DNA from: Marinomonas shanghaiensis | GTDB lineage: Bacteria > Pseudomonadota > Gammaproteobacteria > Pseudomonadales > Marinomonadaceae | Length of the DNA stretch: 64,000 nucleotides | Direction: 5' to 3' | NCBI RefSeq assembly: GCF_003259175.1 | Contig: NZ_QGOK01000003.1 | Coordinates: forward strand, 62,001 to 126,000 | In this document: piece after piece, positions 1-9,213 of the stretch | Position numbering within the stretch: the first letter of the stretch is position 1 | How the letters are laid out: every line of letters starts with the position of its first letter | Translations under genes and position numbers: made by a program | Notes under the pieces: generated by a model | Databases searched by the model: none | What the model was told of the DNA's origin: nothing | Seen by the model: the letters and a program-made list of their open reading frames with translations, nothing else

Positions 1-110
1 GTGCGGCGCGTACAGGCCGTAATCCTCAAACTGGTGAGGAGATCCAAATTAAAGCAGCGAAAGTTCCTGGTTTTAAAGCCGGTAAAGGTCTAAAAGACGC
101 TGTAAACTAA
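1..110 (+). CDS. hupB: DNA-binding protein HU, C-terminal part (truncated by window edge)
   Basis: Only the last 35 residues are present. They contain the HU/IHF features [10 protein letters not shown] followed by the lysine-rich end ([19 protein letters not shown]), which form the DNA-gripping arm and last helix of histone-like HU. HU is a dimeric nucleoid protein that bends DNA without strong sequence preference. The frame stops just before a tRNA gene. The order HU–tRNA-Asp–ppiD resembles the hupB–ppiD neighbourhood of many gammaproteobacteria. HU-beta is more likely than HU-alpha because ppiD follows, but this rests on context. Confidence 0.9.
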   Translation, partial: AARTGRNPQTGEEIQIKAAKVPGFKAGKGLKDAVN

Positions 111-117
111 TGTTTTT

Positions 118-194
118 GGAGCAGTAGTTCAGTTGGTTAGAATACCTGCCTGTCACGCAGGGGGTCGCGGGTTCGAGTCCCGTCTGTTCCGCCA
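118..194 (+). tRNA. tRNA-Asp (anticodon GTC)
   Basis: A complete cloverleaf is readable. The 7-bp acceptor stem is GGAGCAG/CTGTTCC with one G-U pair. The anticodon arm is CCTGC–CTGTCAC–GCAGG with anticodon GTC. The T arm contains GGTTCGAGTCC, and discriminator G plus CCA are encoded. It begins 7 nt after the hupB stop and may be transcribed with it. Confidence 0.97.
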
Positions 195-202
195 TTAGAC
201 AC

Positions 203-238
203 AAAAGGTGTATTCCAAGCGGAATGCACCTTTTTTAT
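203..238 (+). terminator. Rho-independent terminator after tRNA-Asp
   Basis: A 14-bp inverted repeat (AAAAGGTGTATTCC, loop AAGC, GGAATGCACCTTTT; one mismatch) is followed by a T run. It closes the hupB–tRNA unit before the ppiD ribosome-binding site. Confidence 0.85.
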
Positions 239-274
239 TTGTTATTTATTCAATTCATTCATTCGGAGGCAGCA

Positions 275-2101
275 ATGCTCCAAGATATAAGAGATAAGTC
301 ACAAGGCATTGTGGTAAAGATCATTATTGGTTTTATCATTGTGACTTTTGCTCTATTTGGCGTAGACGCCTTGGTTCAAAGTTTTAATTCATCCGATACG
401 GTTGCCGAAGTGGATGGGGTCGAGATTTCTCGAACACAAATGCTTCAGGGCGCAGAAACTCAACGTCGTCAATTGATTTCAATGATGGGTGGACAAGTCA
501 ATCCTGCATTGTTGGAAGACAACCTTTTGCAGCGTCGTGCATTGGAAGAGCTCATTCAGCGCGTTGTCTTGGCGAATCAGGCTCAAGGTTTGGGGTTGGG
601 TGTCTCTGATGAACAGGTTAATGCGTATTTATTGCAAGCTGAACAGTTTCAAACAGATGGGCAGTTTGATCAAAATAAGTATTTGAATTTCATACGTTCT
701 CTCGGCTTTACGCCGTTAGCGTTTAAAGAACGAATTAAACAAGATGTTTTGATTCAGCAACCACGCAATGCGATCGCGGGTTCTGAGTTTGTTCTGCCTT
801 ATCAGGTGGACAGTGTTGCTAAATTGCAGTCTCAACAACGTTCTTACGACTATGTGTCTTTCTCACTAGCGAGTGAGTCTGAAAACACCAGTGTGACCGA
901 AGCAGAATTGCAGGCTTACTACGAAGCAAACAAAGATAATTTCAAAACACCAGAGCAGGTGAAAGTGAATTATGTGGTGGTTTCAAGTGCCGATTTTTAT
1001 GGCAAGGTAAACGTCACCGATGCTGAGTTACAAGATGCGTACCAAGCCTCTATTGCGGGTCTGGCACAAGAAGAAAGATCTGCCTCGCACATTTTGATAG
1101 AGACATCGGATCGCAGTGATGCGGATGCTCAAAAACGTGTTGAAGAGATTCAGGAAAAATTGAACGCCGGTGAGGCTTTTGCTGATTTGGCAGCAACCTA
1201 CTCTGACGATATTGGTTCCAAAGACGATGGCGGTAACTTAGGTTACGTTGAGAAAGGTACTATTGATCAAGCGTTTGACGATGCCTTATTTTCAATGCAA
1301 AAAGATGAAGTGAAAACGGTTAAAACGCAATTTGGTTACCATATCATTAAGTTAGACGATATTACTCAGCCAGATGTACCTAGTTTTGCCTCATTGGAAG
1401 CCGATCTAAAGCAGAAATTGCTAGACGATAAGGCCAGAGATGCATTGTTGACAGCACATGAAGACATTACCGATTTGGCTTATGCAAGTGATAAGCTAGA
1501 CGCTATTGCGAAAGAGTATGGCGTTGACATACTTCAAACGGCTTACTTTGGTCGTGATGGTGGTTCTGACGAGGTATCAAGTAACCCTGCGGTGATCGCG
1601 GCGGCGTTTGATGTGCCTGTATTGGAAGACGGTCAAAACAGTAATTTGATTGAACTGAATGAAGATCAAGTGGTGGTGATCCATCTTAATGATCATAAAC
1701 CAGAATCTTTCCAATCTTATGAAGAAACCAAAGAGCAAGTTGCTTCTATTGTTGTACAGAACAAAGCGGTTGAGTCTCTTAGAGCGAAAGCCGAAGCGGC
1801 TAAAAATGCGGAAAGCACGGTTTGGTCCTCTGTGACTGATGCCCAACGCGGCCAAGATGAAATGACGTCATTGGCTTTCTCTTTACCGCATCCTGATGGT
1901 CAGCCTGTTGTGGCAATCAAGGGATTGTCTAATGGCGACTTGGCTTTGATTCGCTTAAATAAAGTCGCTATAGGTGAGGAAGTTGCGCCTGATGAGCAGC
2001 AGCAGCTAGCTTATGAGCGTTATTTAAACCAAACTCAAGCCACGCTCAGTACTCAAGGGTTGCAAGACTTTTTGAAAAATAATGCCAAAATAGAAAGATA
2101 A
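275..2101 (+). CDS. ppiD: Peptidyl-prolyl cis-trans isomerase D, periplasmic folding chaperone
   Basis: PpiD is an inner-membrane-anchored chaperone that works on newly secreted proteins near the Sec translocon. This 608-residue protein has the family layout: a short cytoplasmic start (MLQDIRDKSQG), one membrane segment at about residues 13–33, a SurA-N-like chaperone region, and a parvulin (PPIC) domain at about 265–365 with SASHIL, GGNLGY and FGYHIIKL. The usual length is about 620 residues. A longer in-frame reading begins at 224, but that start lies inside the terminator. The chosen ATG has GGAGGC 5 nt upstream and the conserved N-terminus. It follows hupB and the tRNA, as in enteric bacteria. 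Confidence 0.95.
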   Translation: MLQDIRDKSQGIVVKIIIGFIIVTFALFGVDALVQSFNSSDTVAEVDGVEISRTQMLQGAETQRRQLISMMGGQVNPALLEDNLLQRRALEELIQRVVLANQAQGLGLGVSDEQVNAYLLQAEQFQTDGQFDQNKYLNFIRSLGFTPLAFKERIKQDVLIQQPRNAIAGSEFVLPYQVDSVAKLQSQQRSYDYVSFSLASESENTSVTEAELQAYYEANKDNFKTPEQVKVNYVVVSSADFYGKVNVTDAELQDAYQASIAGLAQEERSASHILIETSDRSDADAQKRVEEIQEKLNAGEAFADLAATYSDDIGSKDDGGNLGYVEKGTIDQAFDDALFSMQKDEVKTVKTQFGYHIIKLDDITQPDVPSFASLEADLKQKLLDDKARDALLTAHEDITDLAYASDKLDAIAKEYGVDILQTAYFGRDGGSDEVSSNPAVIAAAFDVPVLEDGQNSNLIELNEDQVVVIHLNDHKPESFQSYEETKEQVASIVVQNKAVESLRAKAEAAKNAESTVWSSVTDAQRGQDEMTSLAFSLPHPDGQPVVAIKGLSNGDLALIRLNKVAIGEEVAPDEQQQLAYERYLNQTQATLSTQGLQDFLKNNAKIER

Positions 2102-2120
2102 ACCGCTATTTTTGTGTCAC

Positions 2121-2149
2121 AAAAAACCACTCAGTTGAGTGGTTTTTTT
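2121..2149. terminator. Bidirectional terminator between ppiD and the DyP gene
   Basis: AAAAAACCACTC and GAGTGGTTTTTTT pair around a 4-nt loop. There are A runs and T runs on both sides, so it can serve ppiD from the left and the long minus-strand operon ending in the DyP gene from the right. Confidence 0.9.
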
Positions 2150-2207
2150 GTTTTTGTTCTGGATGATTGTTTTGTCTCGCTCAACCAGAGGGCTTTTTGT
2201 TGCTTTG

Positions 2208-3122
2208 TTATGCCAGCGACATCAACCAGTGGTTTGACGGTACAAAGAAGGCTTGGCCTGTCGTGGCACGAGTGTATTTCATCAGATGATCTGTGTTGCC
2301 GTGCTCATCGCCTTTAACCATGCTTTCTAACATGCGATTAAAAATCACAGGCGTTTTGCTGTAGCTTGCAAACATAAGCCCTTTTTCTGTCAAAGAGGCA
2401 AACGGCATGCTGTGACGCAATATTTCCAGAGAGCGACCATGCTCATCTTTCAGTGAGGTACGCTTGGTATGCGCATGGACTGATTTTTCAGCGGAAGGGT
2501 ATTCTTCGTTAGTGTGCTTCGTTCGTCCGTACGTATCTTCTTGAGTTTTTAGATCTTCTTTTTCCCATTTGGCTAGGTCGTGGACAAAGCGCATTAAATT
2601 AAAATACGAGCCATTTTTGAAGTCTGGATCCTCGTCATCAACAAGTGCTACCGTTTTGCGTTTTTCTCCTTCAGGGTTTTCTGTGCCATCCACAAAGCCT
2701 GTTAAATCGCGGTTGTCTAAATATTTGAAGCAATGGACTTCTTCTACCAGAGCTACGCTTTTGCCGAATGCGTCAAAAAGTAGTCTGCCTAGCTGGTAGG
2801 TAGCATCATGGCGAGAAGAGCGAATATGCAGCACAAGATCGACATCCGTTGGCACTATCTCAATGTCTTTGCCTGTAATGTGGGGGAAAGTCGTCAGTAG
2901 CAGAGGGCGTTTGGTGTCTAACGTGCCCCAAATCAGATGGCTCAGACCTATGCTTGCGTGTAGCGCTGCATCGGGAAATTGTAACTGCAGGGCTTCGACT
3001 TGTTTGGGCACCGCTGACAACGCGTTTTTAAATAGGTCAATTTCAGATCTATTAACATTCAGTGTGATAAAAAGAGCGTCACTAGACGCTTCGGCAATAA
3101 TGCCTGATTGATAGGGTGTCAT
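2208..3122 (-). CDS. DyP-type haem peroxidase (YfeX-like)
   Basis: Dye-decolourising peroxidases use haem and hydrogen peroxide. Cytosolic YfeX-like members oxidise porphyrinogens or other small substrates. The 304-residue protein has the family hallmark GFVDGTENP (catalytic Asp about residue 145), a downstream His pair in KSVHAHTKR (about 216/218, one being the likely proximal haem ligand) and the distal Arg in LRHSMPF (about 236). No signal peptide or Tat motif is seen, so it is probably cytosolic. It starts 30 bp after batD with AAGGACG ahead of the ATG and is the last gene of the moxR–bat operon. That position suggests a link to oxidative stress, which is inference. Confidence 0.9.
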   Translation of the reverse strand: MTPYQSGIIAEASSDALFITLNVNRSEIDLFKNALSAVPKQVEALQLQFPDAALHASIGLSHLIWGTLDTKRPLLLTTFPHITGKDIEIVPTDVDLVLHIRSSRHDATYQLGRLLFDAFGKSVALVEEVHCFKYLDNRDLTGFVDGTENPEGEKRKTVALVDDEDPDFKNGSYFNLMRFVHDLAKWEKEDLKTQEDTYGRTKHTNEEYPSAEKSVHAHTKRTSLKDEHGRSLEILRHSMPFASLTEKGLMFASYSKTPVIFNRMLESMVKGDEHGNTDHLMKYTRATTGQAFFVPSNHWLMSLA

Positions 3123-3152
3123 TGTAGTCGTCCTTATTGACGCTAGAGGTCA

Positions 3153-5006
3153 TTAGAAGTTTGGATAAAGTGTTTTTAGCTGACTGGCTTTGGAGGGTCT
3201 GGCTCGGCCGCTGGTGTATTCCTCTAGCGCCTCGGCAAGAGGGTGCCCTTGCCATTCATGGGCTGGATTGCTTGAGTACAGCATTAATTCGGCTTCCATC
3301 AGTAATTGTGTCACTTGAACCGTTGTAAGGCGTTTGATGTCATCGACACTGCGAATTTCATTGTCGCCCCACCGATGACGTGCCCATTCTAATAAACTCG
3401 GTCTCAGGGACGGTAGATCGTTTTGGTTGCAGCATTCCATTAAGGCTTTAAAGGCGCTTTGCTCATCGTATGTACTGAGTGGGGCAAAGTCTTGTAACGT
3501 AGGGACTTGGTAAATGTTGTCTGGTTCTGCTTTTCTGTTCTTGAGCCAAAGTGCCGTCCAGATGCCCATCATAACGGCAGCAATCAAAAGCAATCCTGCA
3601 ATGAGGTACTGACGTAGGGTGTAACCATTGTGTGCTGGTACGATTTTGACCTCAAGTGGTTTGGGTTGGTTTTGTGCAATAGGGTCGACGGCTTTTTGTG
3701 CTGGCGGTGAAGTCTCAACAGGTTTTTTGGCCAAAGAGATTGGCGCCATCGAGCGCGTTGGTTCTGGTGAGCTATTGTTCTCAACGGGCGGCTTTGGTGT
3801 CGAATTGTCTGCTTTATTAGAGCCACTTGGTAAAGGAGCAATTTCAATGCCTGGCGTGGTCGCACTGGCCACGCTGATGGCTTGTTTTTCTGTATCCCAG
3901 TAAGGGATGTTGACGTCTGGTAACAACAGAGTGCCTTCTTGAGTAGGGACGACTTCAATCGTAATGCTTTGGCTACCGGTTACGCCTGATGCCGTTTTTT
4001 GGGTATCAAATTTGGGCGTCTGAGGGTAAAGCTTGTAAAGGCGTGTGCTGTTAAAGTCTACCGCTGGAATTTGTTCTGGCAGTGCGCCTTTTGCGTGTAT
4101 GTCGATGGTCCAGATCAGCGTATCGCCTACCCTTGGTGAAGCGTCCGTTTTCGTTAACGAAGTGGATACGGTGACGGCTTGGCTTGGCAGCCAAGTATCG
4201 GCGGTATAGCTCGCAGGAGTCGGGATAACCTGTAAGTTTAAAGGCTCGCTTTGGACCTTTATCATTCTACGTCCAGTAGAGGTATTTACCATTGCCTGGA
4301 TGCTTTGTGGCGGGATGGTGATGAGTCCACTGCGTTGCGGAAAAACCAAATACTCTCGCGTGATGACTTGGTATTGAGTGCCATTGATCGTCTGATAGCT
4401 CATCTGGTCATCGACCAGTCTTTCAATGATCAAGTCAGGATGAGAGGGAATTGCCCGATTGGCATTTTGCAATGCGACAGACGTATAAAGCTTCACATTT
4501 AGTATGATTTCTTGCTGAAGGTATGGCTCTGTTTCAGAGACTTCCGCTTTGAGCATAACGGGTGGATTGCCATTGCTGTCTAGCAATTGAGGTGAGCTTT
4601 TGACGGTGAGTCTAATGGGTTGGGATTCTAACCCCCCTATTTTTATTGGGGGAATTTCGACGGTGCCAACCGATTTTGGCATTAAGCTTACTACCCAAAA
4701 ATTCAATGCGGTACTGGTGCCTAAATTAAAGCTAAATTGGCTATTTTGGCTTTTTCCTAATATGTTGAAATCGCGTTCTAGGGGAGTCAAATCTGGACCG
4801 TTTCCAGTATCGGAAAAGTCTGCACGCAGCGTCAGTTGAACCACTTCATTTTCGGTGGTCACATTTTTATTGAGTGTTGCGGTAACGCTGGCGGCTTGAA
4901 GAGAGCTGGAAAGCACAATAAAAAGCAGAGCCATCATTAGCGAGAAAAACAGGCGACTTGGCGTGTTTTGCGAGATTAATGAAAGGGAGTGTTGCTTTAT
5001 TACCAT
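3153..5006 (-). CDS. batD: BatD-like membrane protein (oxygen tolerance/aerotolerance family)
   Basis: This is a 617-residue protein with a signal peptide (residues 1–38, ending SSSLQA-A), a large extracytoplasmic region of beta-sandwich type, a Pro/Ser/Lys-rich stretch at about 400–450, one membrane span near residue 470 (LIAGLLLIAAVMMG) and a cytoplasmic tail. This layout is that of BatD proteins, first named in the Bacteroides aerotolerance operon; the molecular role is not established. Its ATG overlaps the batBC stop by 7 bp (ATGGTAA), so the two are translationally coupled. It probably acts in a membrane complex with the VWA proteins encoded upstream. Confidence 0.85.
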   Translation of the reverse strand: MVIKQHSLSLISQNTPSRLFFSLMMALLFIVLSSSLQAASVTATLNKNVTTENEVVQLTLRADFSDTGNGPDLTPLERDFNILGKSQNSQFSFNLGTSTALNFWVVSLMPKSVGTVEIPPIKIGGLESQPIRLTVKSSPQLLDSNGNPPVMLKAEVSETEPYLQQEIILNVKLYTSVALQNANRAIPSHPDLIIERLVDDQMSYQTINGTQYQVITREYLVFPQRSGLITIPPQSIQAMVNTSTGRRMIKVQSEPLNLQVIPTPASYTADTWLPSQAVTVSTSLTKTDASPRVGDTLIWTIDIHAKGALPEQIPAVDFNSTRLYKLYPQTPKFDTQKTASGVTGSQSITIEVVPTQEGTLLLPDVNIPYWDTEKQAISVASATTPGIEIAPLPSGSNKADNSTPKPPVENNSSPEPTRSMAPISLAKKPVETSPPAQKAVDPIAQNQPKPLEVKIVPAHNGYTLRQYLIAGLLLIAAVMMGIWTALWLKNRKAEPDNIYQVPTLQDFAPLSTYDEQSAFKALMECCNQNDLPSLRPSLLEWARHRWGDNEIRSVDDIKRLTTVQVTQLLMEAELMLYSSNPAHEWQGHPLAEALEEYTSGRARPSKASQLKTLYPNF

Positions 5007-6751
5007 GGGTTTTGCCCATCCTCTTGAGAAAATCGAGTTTCATTGCGTTTTTCTTGGTGCAAGTACCAAAGTTTGCGCTGCAGCAATAATCCTGGGTCGT
5101 CTTGGATTTGCCTTAGCCACTGGTTTAGCGCCTGTTGTTTTTCTTTATTCAGCGGTATTTTTTCCGCTTCGTCTTGGTTTTCATTGTCTGTGTGTTCATT
5201 TTGCTTATTATCCTCAGGTGTTTTGTTCTTGTCTTGTTTTTCGTTCTTTTTATTGTCATTTTTTGAGTCAGATGACTCTTTGGCGTCATTTTGGTCGTTA
5301 GAACGGGAAGCGTCGTCCTGGTTTTGTTCTTGTTTTTGCTCTTGTTCTTGATTTTGTTGGTTTTTGTCTTCGTTATCTTTCTGTTCTTGTTGCTGGTTTT
5401 GTTGTGATTGTTGCTGCTTTAAATAGTCCAGATTCTCTTTGGCCGCCTTGAAAGAAGGGTCCTGTTCCAAGGCTTTTTCATAGGCTTGCATGGCTTTTTC
5501 GATGTCACCAGACAAGGCCAGCGCATTGCCCAAATTGTAATTTTCGGCCGCGTTTCTGTTTAGGGCATCGAGCTGTTGAATGGTGTTTTGATAATTTTCT
5601 AACGCGTAAGCGGAGGCCGCCTTCCAATCGGGACGTTGGAAGTATTGATCGGCGGTTTGCCAATCACCCTGATCCACGGCCTGTTGGCCTTTTTGATCCG
5701 GTGTCAAAAACCAATCAAGTGGTGAGGCCTGTAGCTTTTCTGTGGGCCAAGACAAGACGCTAATAAGCAACATAAAAAGCATGCCTTTACGAAATTGAAA
5801 AGCAAGCCAAAATAAAAAGGGCAGAGCCAGCCAGTGTCCTTGCTCTATCCAATGGATGCTTTTGTTTTGGGCTTTTTGGGTTTGCTGATTATCCAGCGAG
5901 TGGTCAGTGATTTGAGTGATTTCTTGTGGTGTTAAGCGTCCTTCATAAAAGTGCCCACCAAGAGCGTTTGTTAGGCTTTTCAGTTCATCAATCGGCGTAA
6001 TGGGGGTTATGTTTCTGCCGTTTTTTCTGAGAATTTGACCATCTGGTAGCTGTATCAGGGATGCGCTACTGGTACCAACGGCAATCATATTTAACTGTAT
6101 GTTTTTGCCTTTGAGTAAGGCTGGAATGGATGTTTTATCTTGTTCGCTAAGATCGTCAGTTAATACAATTAGGCGTAACGGTGAGGTGTCCTCTTTGTCG
6201 AGCGACAGCGCAGCCTCAATACCACTGGTGAGATTGCTCCCGTACATTGGCATGATGATCGGATCTAATGCGAGTAAGAAATGAGTGATGGTTTCTCTGT
6301 CTTGGCTAAAGGGGCTGATAATAAACCCTTCACCAGCAAACGCGACGAGCGCAATATCGCCTTCTTTACTTTGTTCCAGTATGTCTCGAATCGTTTGTTT
6401 TAACTGAGTTTGTCGATTGGGTTTTACATCGGTCGCGTACATGGATAAAGACTGGTCGACGACCAACACCGTTTGTTGAGTGTTCTCAAACATCGTGGTT
6501 GGCGCTTTTGTCCAGCTTATGCCCGCCAAACCGACACAGAGCAGTGATGCCGCGACGACTCCCAACCATTTATTGATAGGACGGGTGGTATTGCGATAGA
6601 CCAAATGTTGTAGCAAGCGTTGATCCACCACGGTGCTGAGGCGGTCGGCATTCGACCGTTTTGCTGTCATGAAAGACGCCAACAGTAGGATAATGGGCAG
6701 CAACAATAGCCAGTAAGGGCGTTCAAAATGGATTAGGTTAAAGAGCATCAT
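5000..6751 (-). CDS. BatB/BatC-type protein: VWA domain plus TPR repeats
   Basis: The 583-residue protein has membrane segments near residues 13–30 and 62–80. A von Willebrand A domain follows, with its metal site DQSLS at 99–103, then a further membrane region at about 320–350 and a TPR block around 375–450 (YNLGNALALSGDIEKAMQAY). The last part is a very long Gln/Asn/Lys/Glu/Asp-rich tail ending in a short ordered segment (QWLRQIQDDPGLLLQRKLWY). It is a BatB–BatC fusion, common in proteobacteria. A longer reading to 6880 exists, but the start taken here overlaps the batA stop as ATGA and has AGGAG 9 nt upstream. Confidence 0.85.
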   Translation of the reverse strand: MMLFNLIHFERPYWLLLLPIILLLASFMTAKRSNADRLSTVVDQRLLQHLVYRNTTRPINKWLGVVAASLLCVGLAGISWTKAPTTMFENTQQTVLVVDQSLSMYATDVKPNRQTQLKQTIRDILEQSKEGDIALVAFAGEGFIISPFSQDRETITHFLLALDPIIMPMYGSNLTSGIEAALSLDKEDTSPLRLIVLTDDLSEQDKTSIPALLKGKNIQLNMIAVGTSSASLIQLPDGQILRKNGRNITPITPIDELKSLTNALGGHFYEGRLTPQEITQITDHSLDNQQTQKAQNKSIHWIEQGHWLALPFLFWLAFQFRKGMLFMLLISVLSWPTEKLQASPLDWFLTPDQKGQQAVDQGDWQTADQYFQRPDWKAASAYALENYQNTIQQLDALNRNAAENYNLGNALALSGDIEKAMQAYEKALEQDPSFKAAKENLDYLKQQQSQQNQQQEQKDNEDKNQQNQEQEQKQEQNQDDASRSNDQNDAKESSDSKNDNKKNEKQDKNKTPEDNKQNEHTDNENQDEAEKIPLNKEKQQALNQWLRQIQDDPGLLLQRKLWYLHQEKRNETRFSQEDGQNPW

Positions 6752-7761
6752 GCTTTTTCTCCTGAACGCCACGCTCGTTTGTTCCAAGATAGTTGCTTGC
6801 TCATCAGCAAGGCCAAGCCCAGAAACGCCATTGAGCCAAGGCCCAGCCAGTGGAATAAACTGGTTAACGGGCGTTGCCACACGTCCTCCGCAGGTGTTGG
6901 CTCTAATGCGTCAAGGGTTTGATAAATCGCATGCAGATCTTCGGTGCTTTTAGCGCGGAAATATTCACCGCCTGTCTGTGCAGCGATATTTTTCAATAGA
7001 GTTTCGTCTAGGTCGGTGGATGGGTTAATTGCTTTTGGCCCAAAGAAGCTTTGTACAATCATGCTGTCAGCACCAATGCCGATGGTATGGATCTTTACAT
7101 TCTGTGACGCGGCAAACGCGGCGGCTTGTTGTGGTTGAACACGGCCTGCGGTATTGGCACCGTCTGTCATAAGAATAAGCACTTTTTTATCGGAAGGTTT
7201 GTCTTCAAGTCGCTTGATGCTCAAGCCAATCGCATCGCCTATGGCGGTTTGCTCACCCGCAAAGCCAATTTGCGTTTCTTGCACAAGTTGATTAATGGTC
7301 TTGGTGTCAAAGCTTAATGGCGCTTGTAGATAGGCCTTTGAGCCAAACACTATGATGCCAATTCGGTCGCCACGGCGCTCTTGAATAAAACCTGAGAGAA
7401 CGGATTTCGCTGCTTCTAATCGATTGACGGATTGATTGTTAAGCGTCATGTCAGTGACTTGCATGCTGCCTGACAAATCCAGGGCAATCAGTAAATCACG
7501 TCCGGATGGCGTGACTTTTGTCGGTTCGCCAAGCCAAATGGGTTGGGACAGGGCAAACACCAAGAGCACCCAGGACAGGAGCAAACACACATACCGCCAT
7601 GTGACGCTTTTCGGCATTGCTTTACGGTCTTGGTGATCCATTAATTGCTCGGTATTTCCCCACCAGATACCATCGCCTTTGGGTTTGGCTTTGGGTAGGA
7701 AATACACAATAAAAGGCAAAGGCAGCAGAAGCAGAAACCAAGGCAAAGATAACTCAAGCAT
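6748..7761 (-). CDS. batA: BatA-like VWA-domain membrane protein
   Basis: This 337-residue protein has two N-terminal membrane segments (about 5–22 and 55–75), a VWA domain with an intact MIDAS motif DLSGSM (95–100), and a C-terminal membrane span near 310–330. VWA/MoxR partners are thought to act together in assembling or regulating membrane or metal-containing complexes. The gene overlaps the DUF4381 gene by 8 bp upstream and the batBC gene by 4 bp downstream, so the whole block is one transcript. Family assignment is strong; function beyond stress tolerance is not known. Confidence 0.88.
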   Translation of the reverse strand: MLELSLPWFLLLLPLPFIVYFLPKAKPKGDGIWWGNTEQLMDHQDRKAMPKSVTWRYVCLLLSWVLLVFALSQPIWLGEPTKVTPSGRDLLIALDLSGSMQVTDMTLNNQSVNRLEAAKSVLSGFIQERRGDRIGIIVFGSKAYLQAPLSFDTKTINQLVQETQIGFAGEQTAIGDAIGLSIKRLEDKPSDKKVLILMTDGANTAGRVQPQQAAAFAASQNVKIHTIGIGADSMIVQSFFGPKAINPSTDLDETLLKNIAAQTGGEYFRAKSTEDLHAIYQTLDALEPTPAEDVWQRPLTSLFHWLGLGSMAFLGLALLMSKQLSWNKRAWRSGEKA

Positions 7762-8251
7762 GGTGCTTCCTTATCCAATAACAGGTATTTTTTATCATAC
7801 GGGTGCGTTGTTTTTGGCTTAACTCAATCTGGCTTTGATAAGGGCCATCGATAAATTCGTTACCAAGCAGTGAAAATCGTCGAGTGGTTGGCATGGTGTT
7901 ATCTACCAATTCGAACAAGGTTCGACTCGGTAGCGCCGCTGTTTCGATTTTGCCTTCGCTTATGAAGCAGCGGCGGATCATTTCGTGGCACAACAAAATA
8001 CAATCTTTGTCGTTAAGTTCGCTGCATTTTTGGGTTATTTCAGCCAATGCCTCTCGTCGATAAGTGCGCTTCTTATGACGTCGATACCAAAAGAACAGCA
8101 GGCCTAGCAATAAAAGAATAATTGCGGCCACAATTAGCCAAGTCCACCACACTGGCGGCCACATGGGTACAGATTGTGGCAGTAAGTAAGCTTTATTTGG
8201 CAGATCAATTGCTTGTGATTGGGCTGCAAGCGGAGCGAGTGCCGTAGACAT
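7754..8251 (-). CDS. DUF4381 family membrane protein
   Basis: This 165-residue protein has a hydrophobic start, a WPPVWWTW motif just before a membrane span (about 33–53), a basic stretch (RRHKKRTYRRE) and a cytoplasmic domain. The tryptophan-rich entry to the membrane span and the place between DUF58 and batA are typical of DUF4381 proteins in MoxR–VWA operons. Its start codon overlaps the DUF58 stop by one base (TAATG). Its role is unknown; it is presumably a membrane partner of the VWA proteins. Confidence 0.8.
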   Translation of the reverse strand: MSTALAPLAAQSQAIDLPNKAYLLPQSVPMWPPVWWTWLIVAAIILLLLGLLFFWYRRHKKRTYRREALAEITQKCSELNDKDCILLCHEMIRRCFISEGKIETAALPSRTLFELVDNTMPTTRRFSLLGNEFIDGPYQSQIELSQKQRTRMIKNTCYWIRKHHA

Positions 8252-9165
8252 TAGTGCAATGCTCCTTGAGACAACAAATAGCGGGCGATTTTTTCGGGTG
8301 ATTCTGTGATATCAAATATTTGGTGGCGAATGCCCAAAGACATCAGTTTATTGCGCATGCTGGTATTTTGTGACAGAAAATCGGCTTTTGCTTGCTGTAT
8401 GCTGTGGTTGCTGATAGTGACAGACTTCATCCCTTGGTTATCTGCCATCTGGTATTGGCCAGCCGGCAAGTTAAACACATTGCTGTCGATGATTTGTATC
8501 CAGTGAACCGAATTATGCTGCGCAAGTTCCATTAGGGCATTGTTTTCGTCTTCGTTCCAGCCTTGCTTGTCCGTCAGTATTATCACGTCTTTGTTGTGGG
8601 TTTTGCGGGTCAGTGGCGTATTACACCAAATGCTGGTGGCATCATGATGACTACACGCACGATTGGCAATTTTGGACGCGTTTTTAAGAGCGTTTAATAG
8701 CGAAGACAGTGTTGCCAGTTTATTGCTAGCGTGTTCTTGGTCGCCATACGTCATACGATAAGACAGCGTGTCACCTTGTTGCTTCGAGCGCCATGCAATG
8801 ATCCCGGCGAGCTGAATAAAGCGTGTAGAGATAAAAGTATGGCGGGTGCCAAAATAGGCGTTGCTAGACAGATCCAACAGCAGCAGTCGCTGATGATCGT
8901 TTTCCTGTGCATACAGCCGAGTGTGAGCTTGGCCCGTTCGAGCGGTCACACGCCAATCTATGTGCCGCAAATCATCGCTGGCTTGATAGGCACGAAGTTC
9001 AAGCATTTCCATGCCATGGCCTTTTTGGCGTGAACGACGCTCTCCAGAATGGGGGGCAAAACGAATGGCTTTTGGAGCGCGTCCTAAATGTTTGGCGTAA
9101 CTTGCCAATAGCGAAAAATGGGCGTCATCCAGCTCAGGCGATTCGGGTGATAATAATGGGCTCAT
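8251..9165 (-). CDS. DUF58 domain protein of the MoxR/VWA system
   Basis: This 304-residue cytosolic protein carries the DUF58 signature around residues 55–80 (ELRAYQASDDLRHIDWRVTAR) followed by a divergent VWA-like fold (LLLLDLSSNA, about 95–104). DUF58 proteins nearly always follow moxR and precede VWA genes, as here. An AAAGG lies ahead of the ATG. The molecular function is not established; it is considered part of a MoxR-dependent chaperone or assembly module. Confidence 0.88.
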   Translation of the reverse strand: MSPLLSPESPELDDAHFSLLASYAKHLGRAPKAIRFAPHSGERRSRQKGHGMEMLELRAYQASDDLRHIDWRVTARTGQAHTRLYAQENDHQRLLLLDLSSNAYFGTRHTFISTRFIQLAGIIAWRSKQQGDTLSYRMTYGDQEHASNKLATLSSLLNALKNASKIANRACSHHDATSIWCNTPLTRKTHNKDVIILTDKQGWNEDENNALMELAQHNSVHWIQIIDSNVFNLPAGQYQMADNQGMKSVTISNHSIQQAKADFLSQNTSMRNKLMSLGIRHQIFDITESPEKIARYLLSQGALH

Positions 9166-9213
9166 TGTGCTGATTGCCTTTTACTACTGTGCTATGAGTG
9201 ACTATGCGTTTAA

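Noticed and set aside
5043..5351. Plus-strand frame rich in Ser/Cys/Phe opposite batBC
   Set aside because: It is the complement of the Q/N/K/E-rich low-complexity tail; no start signal or family.
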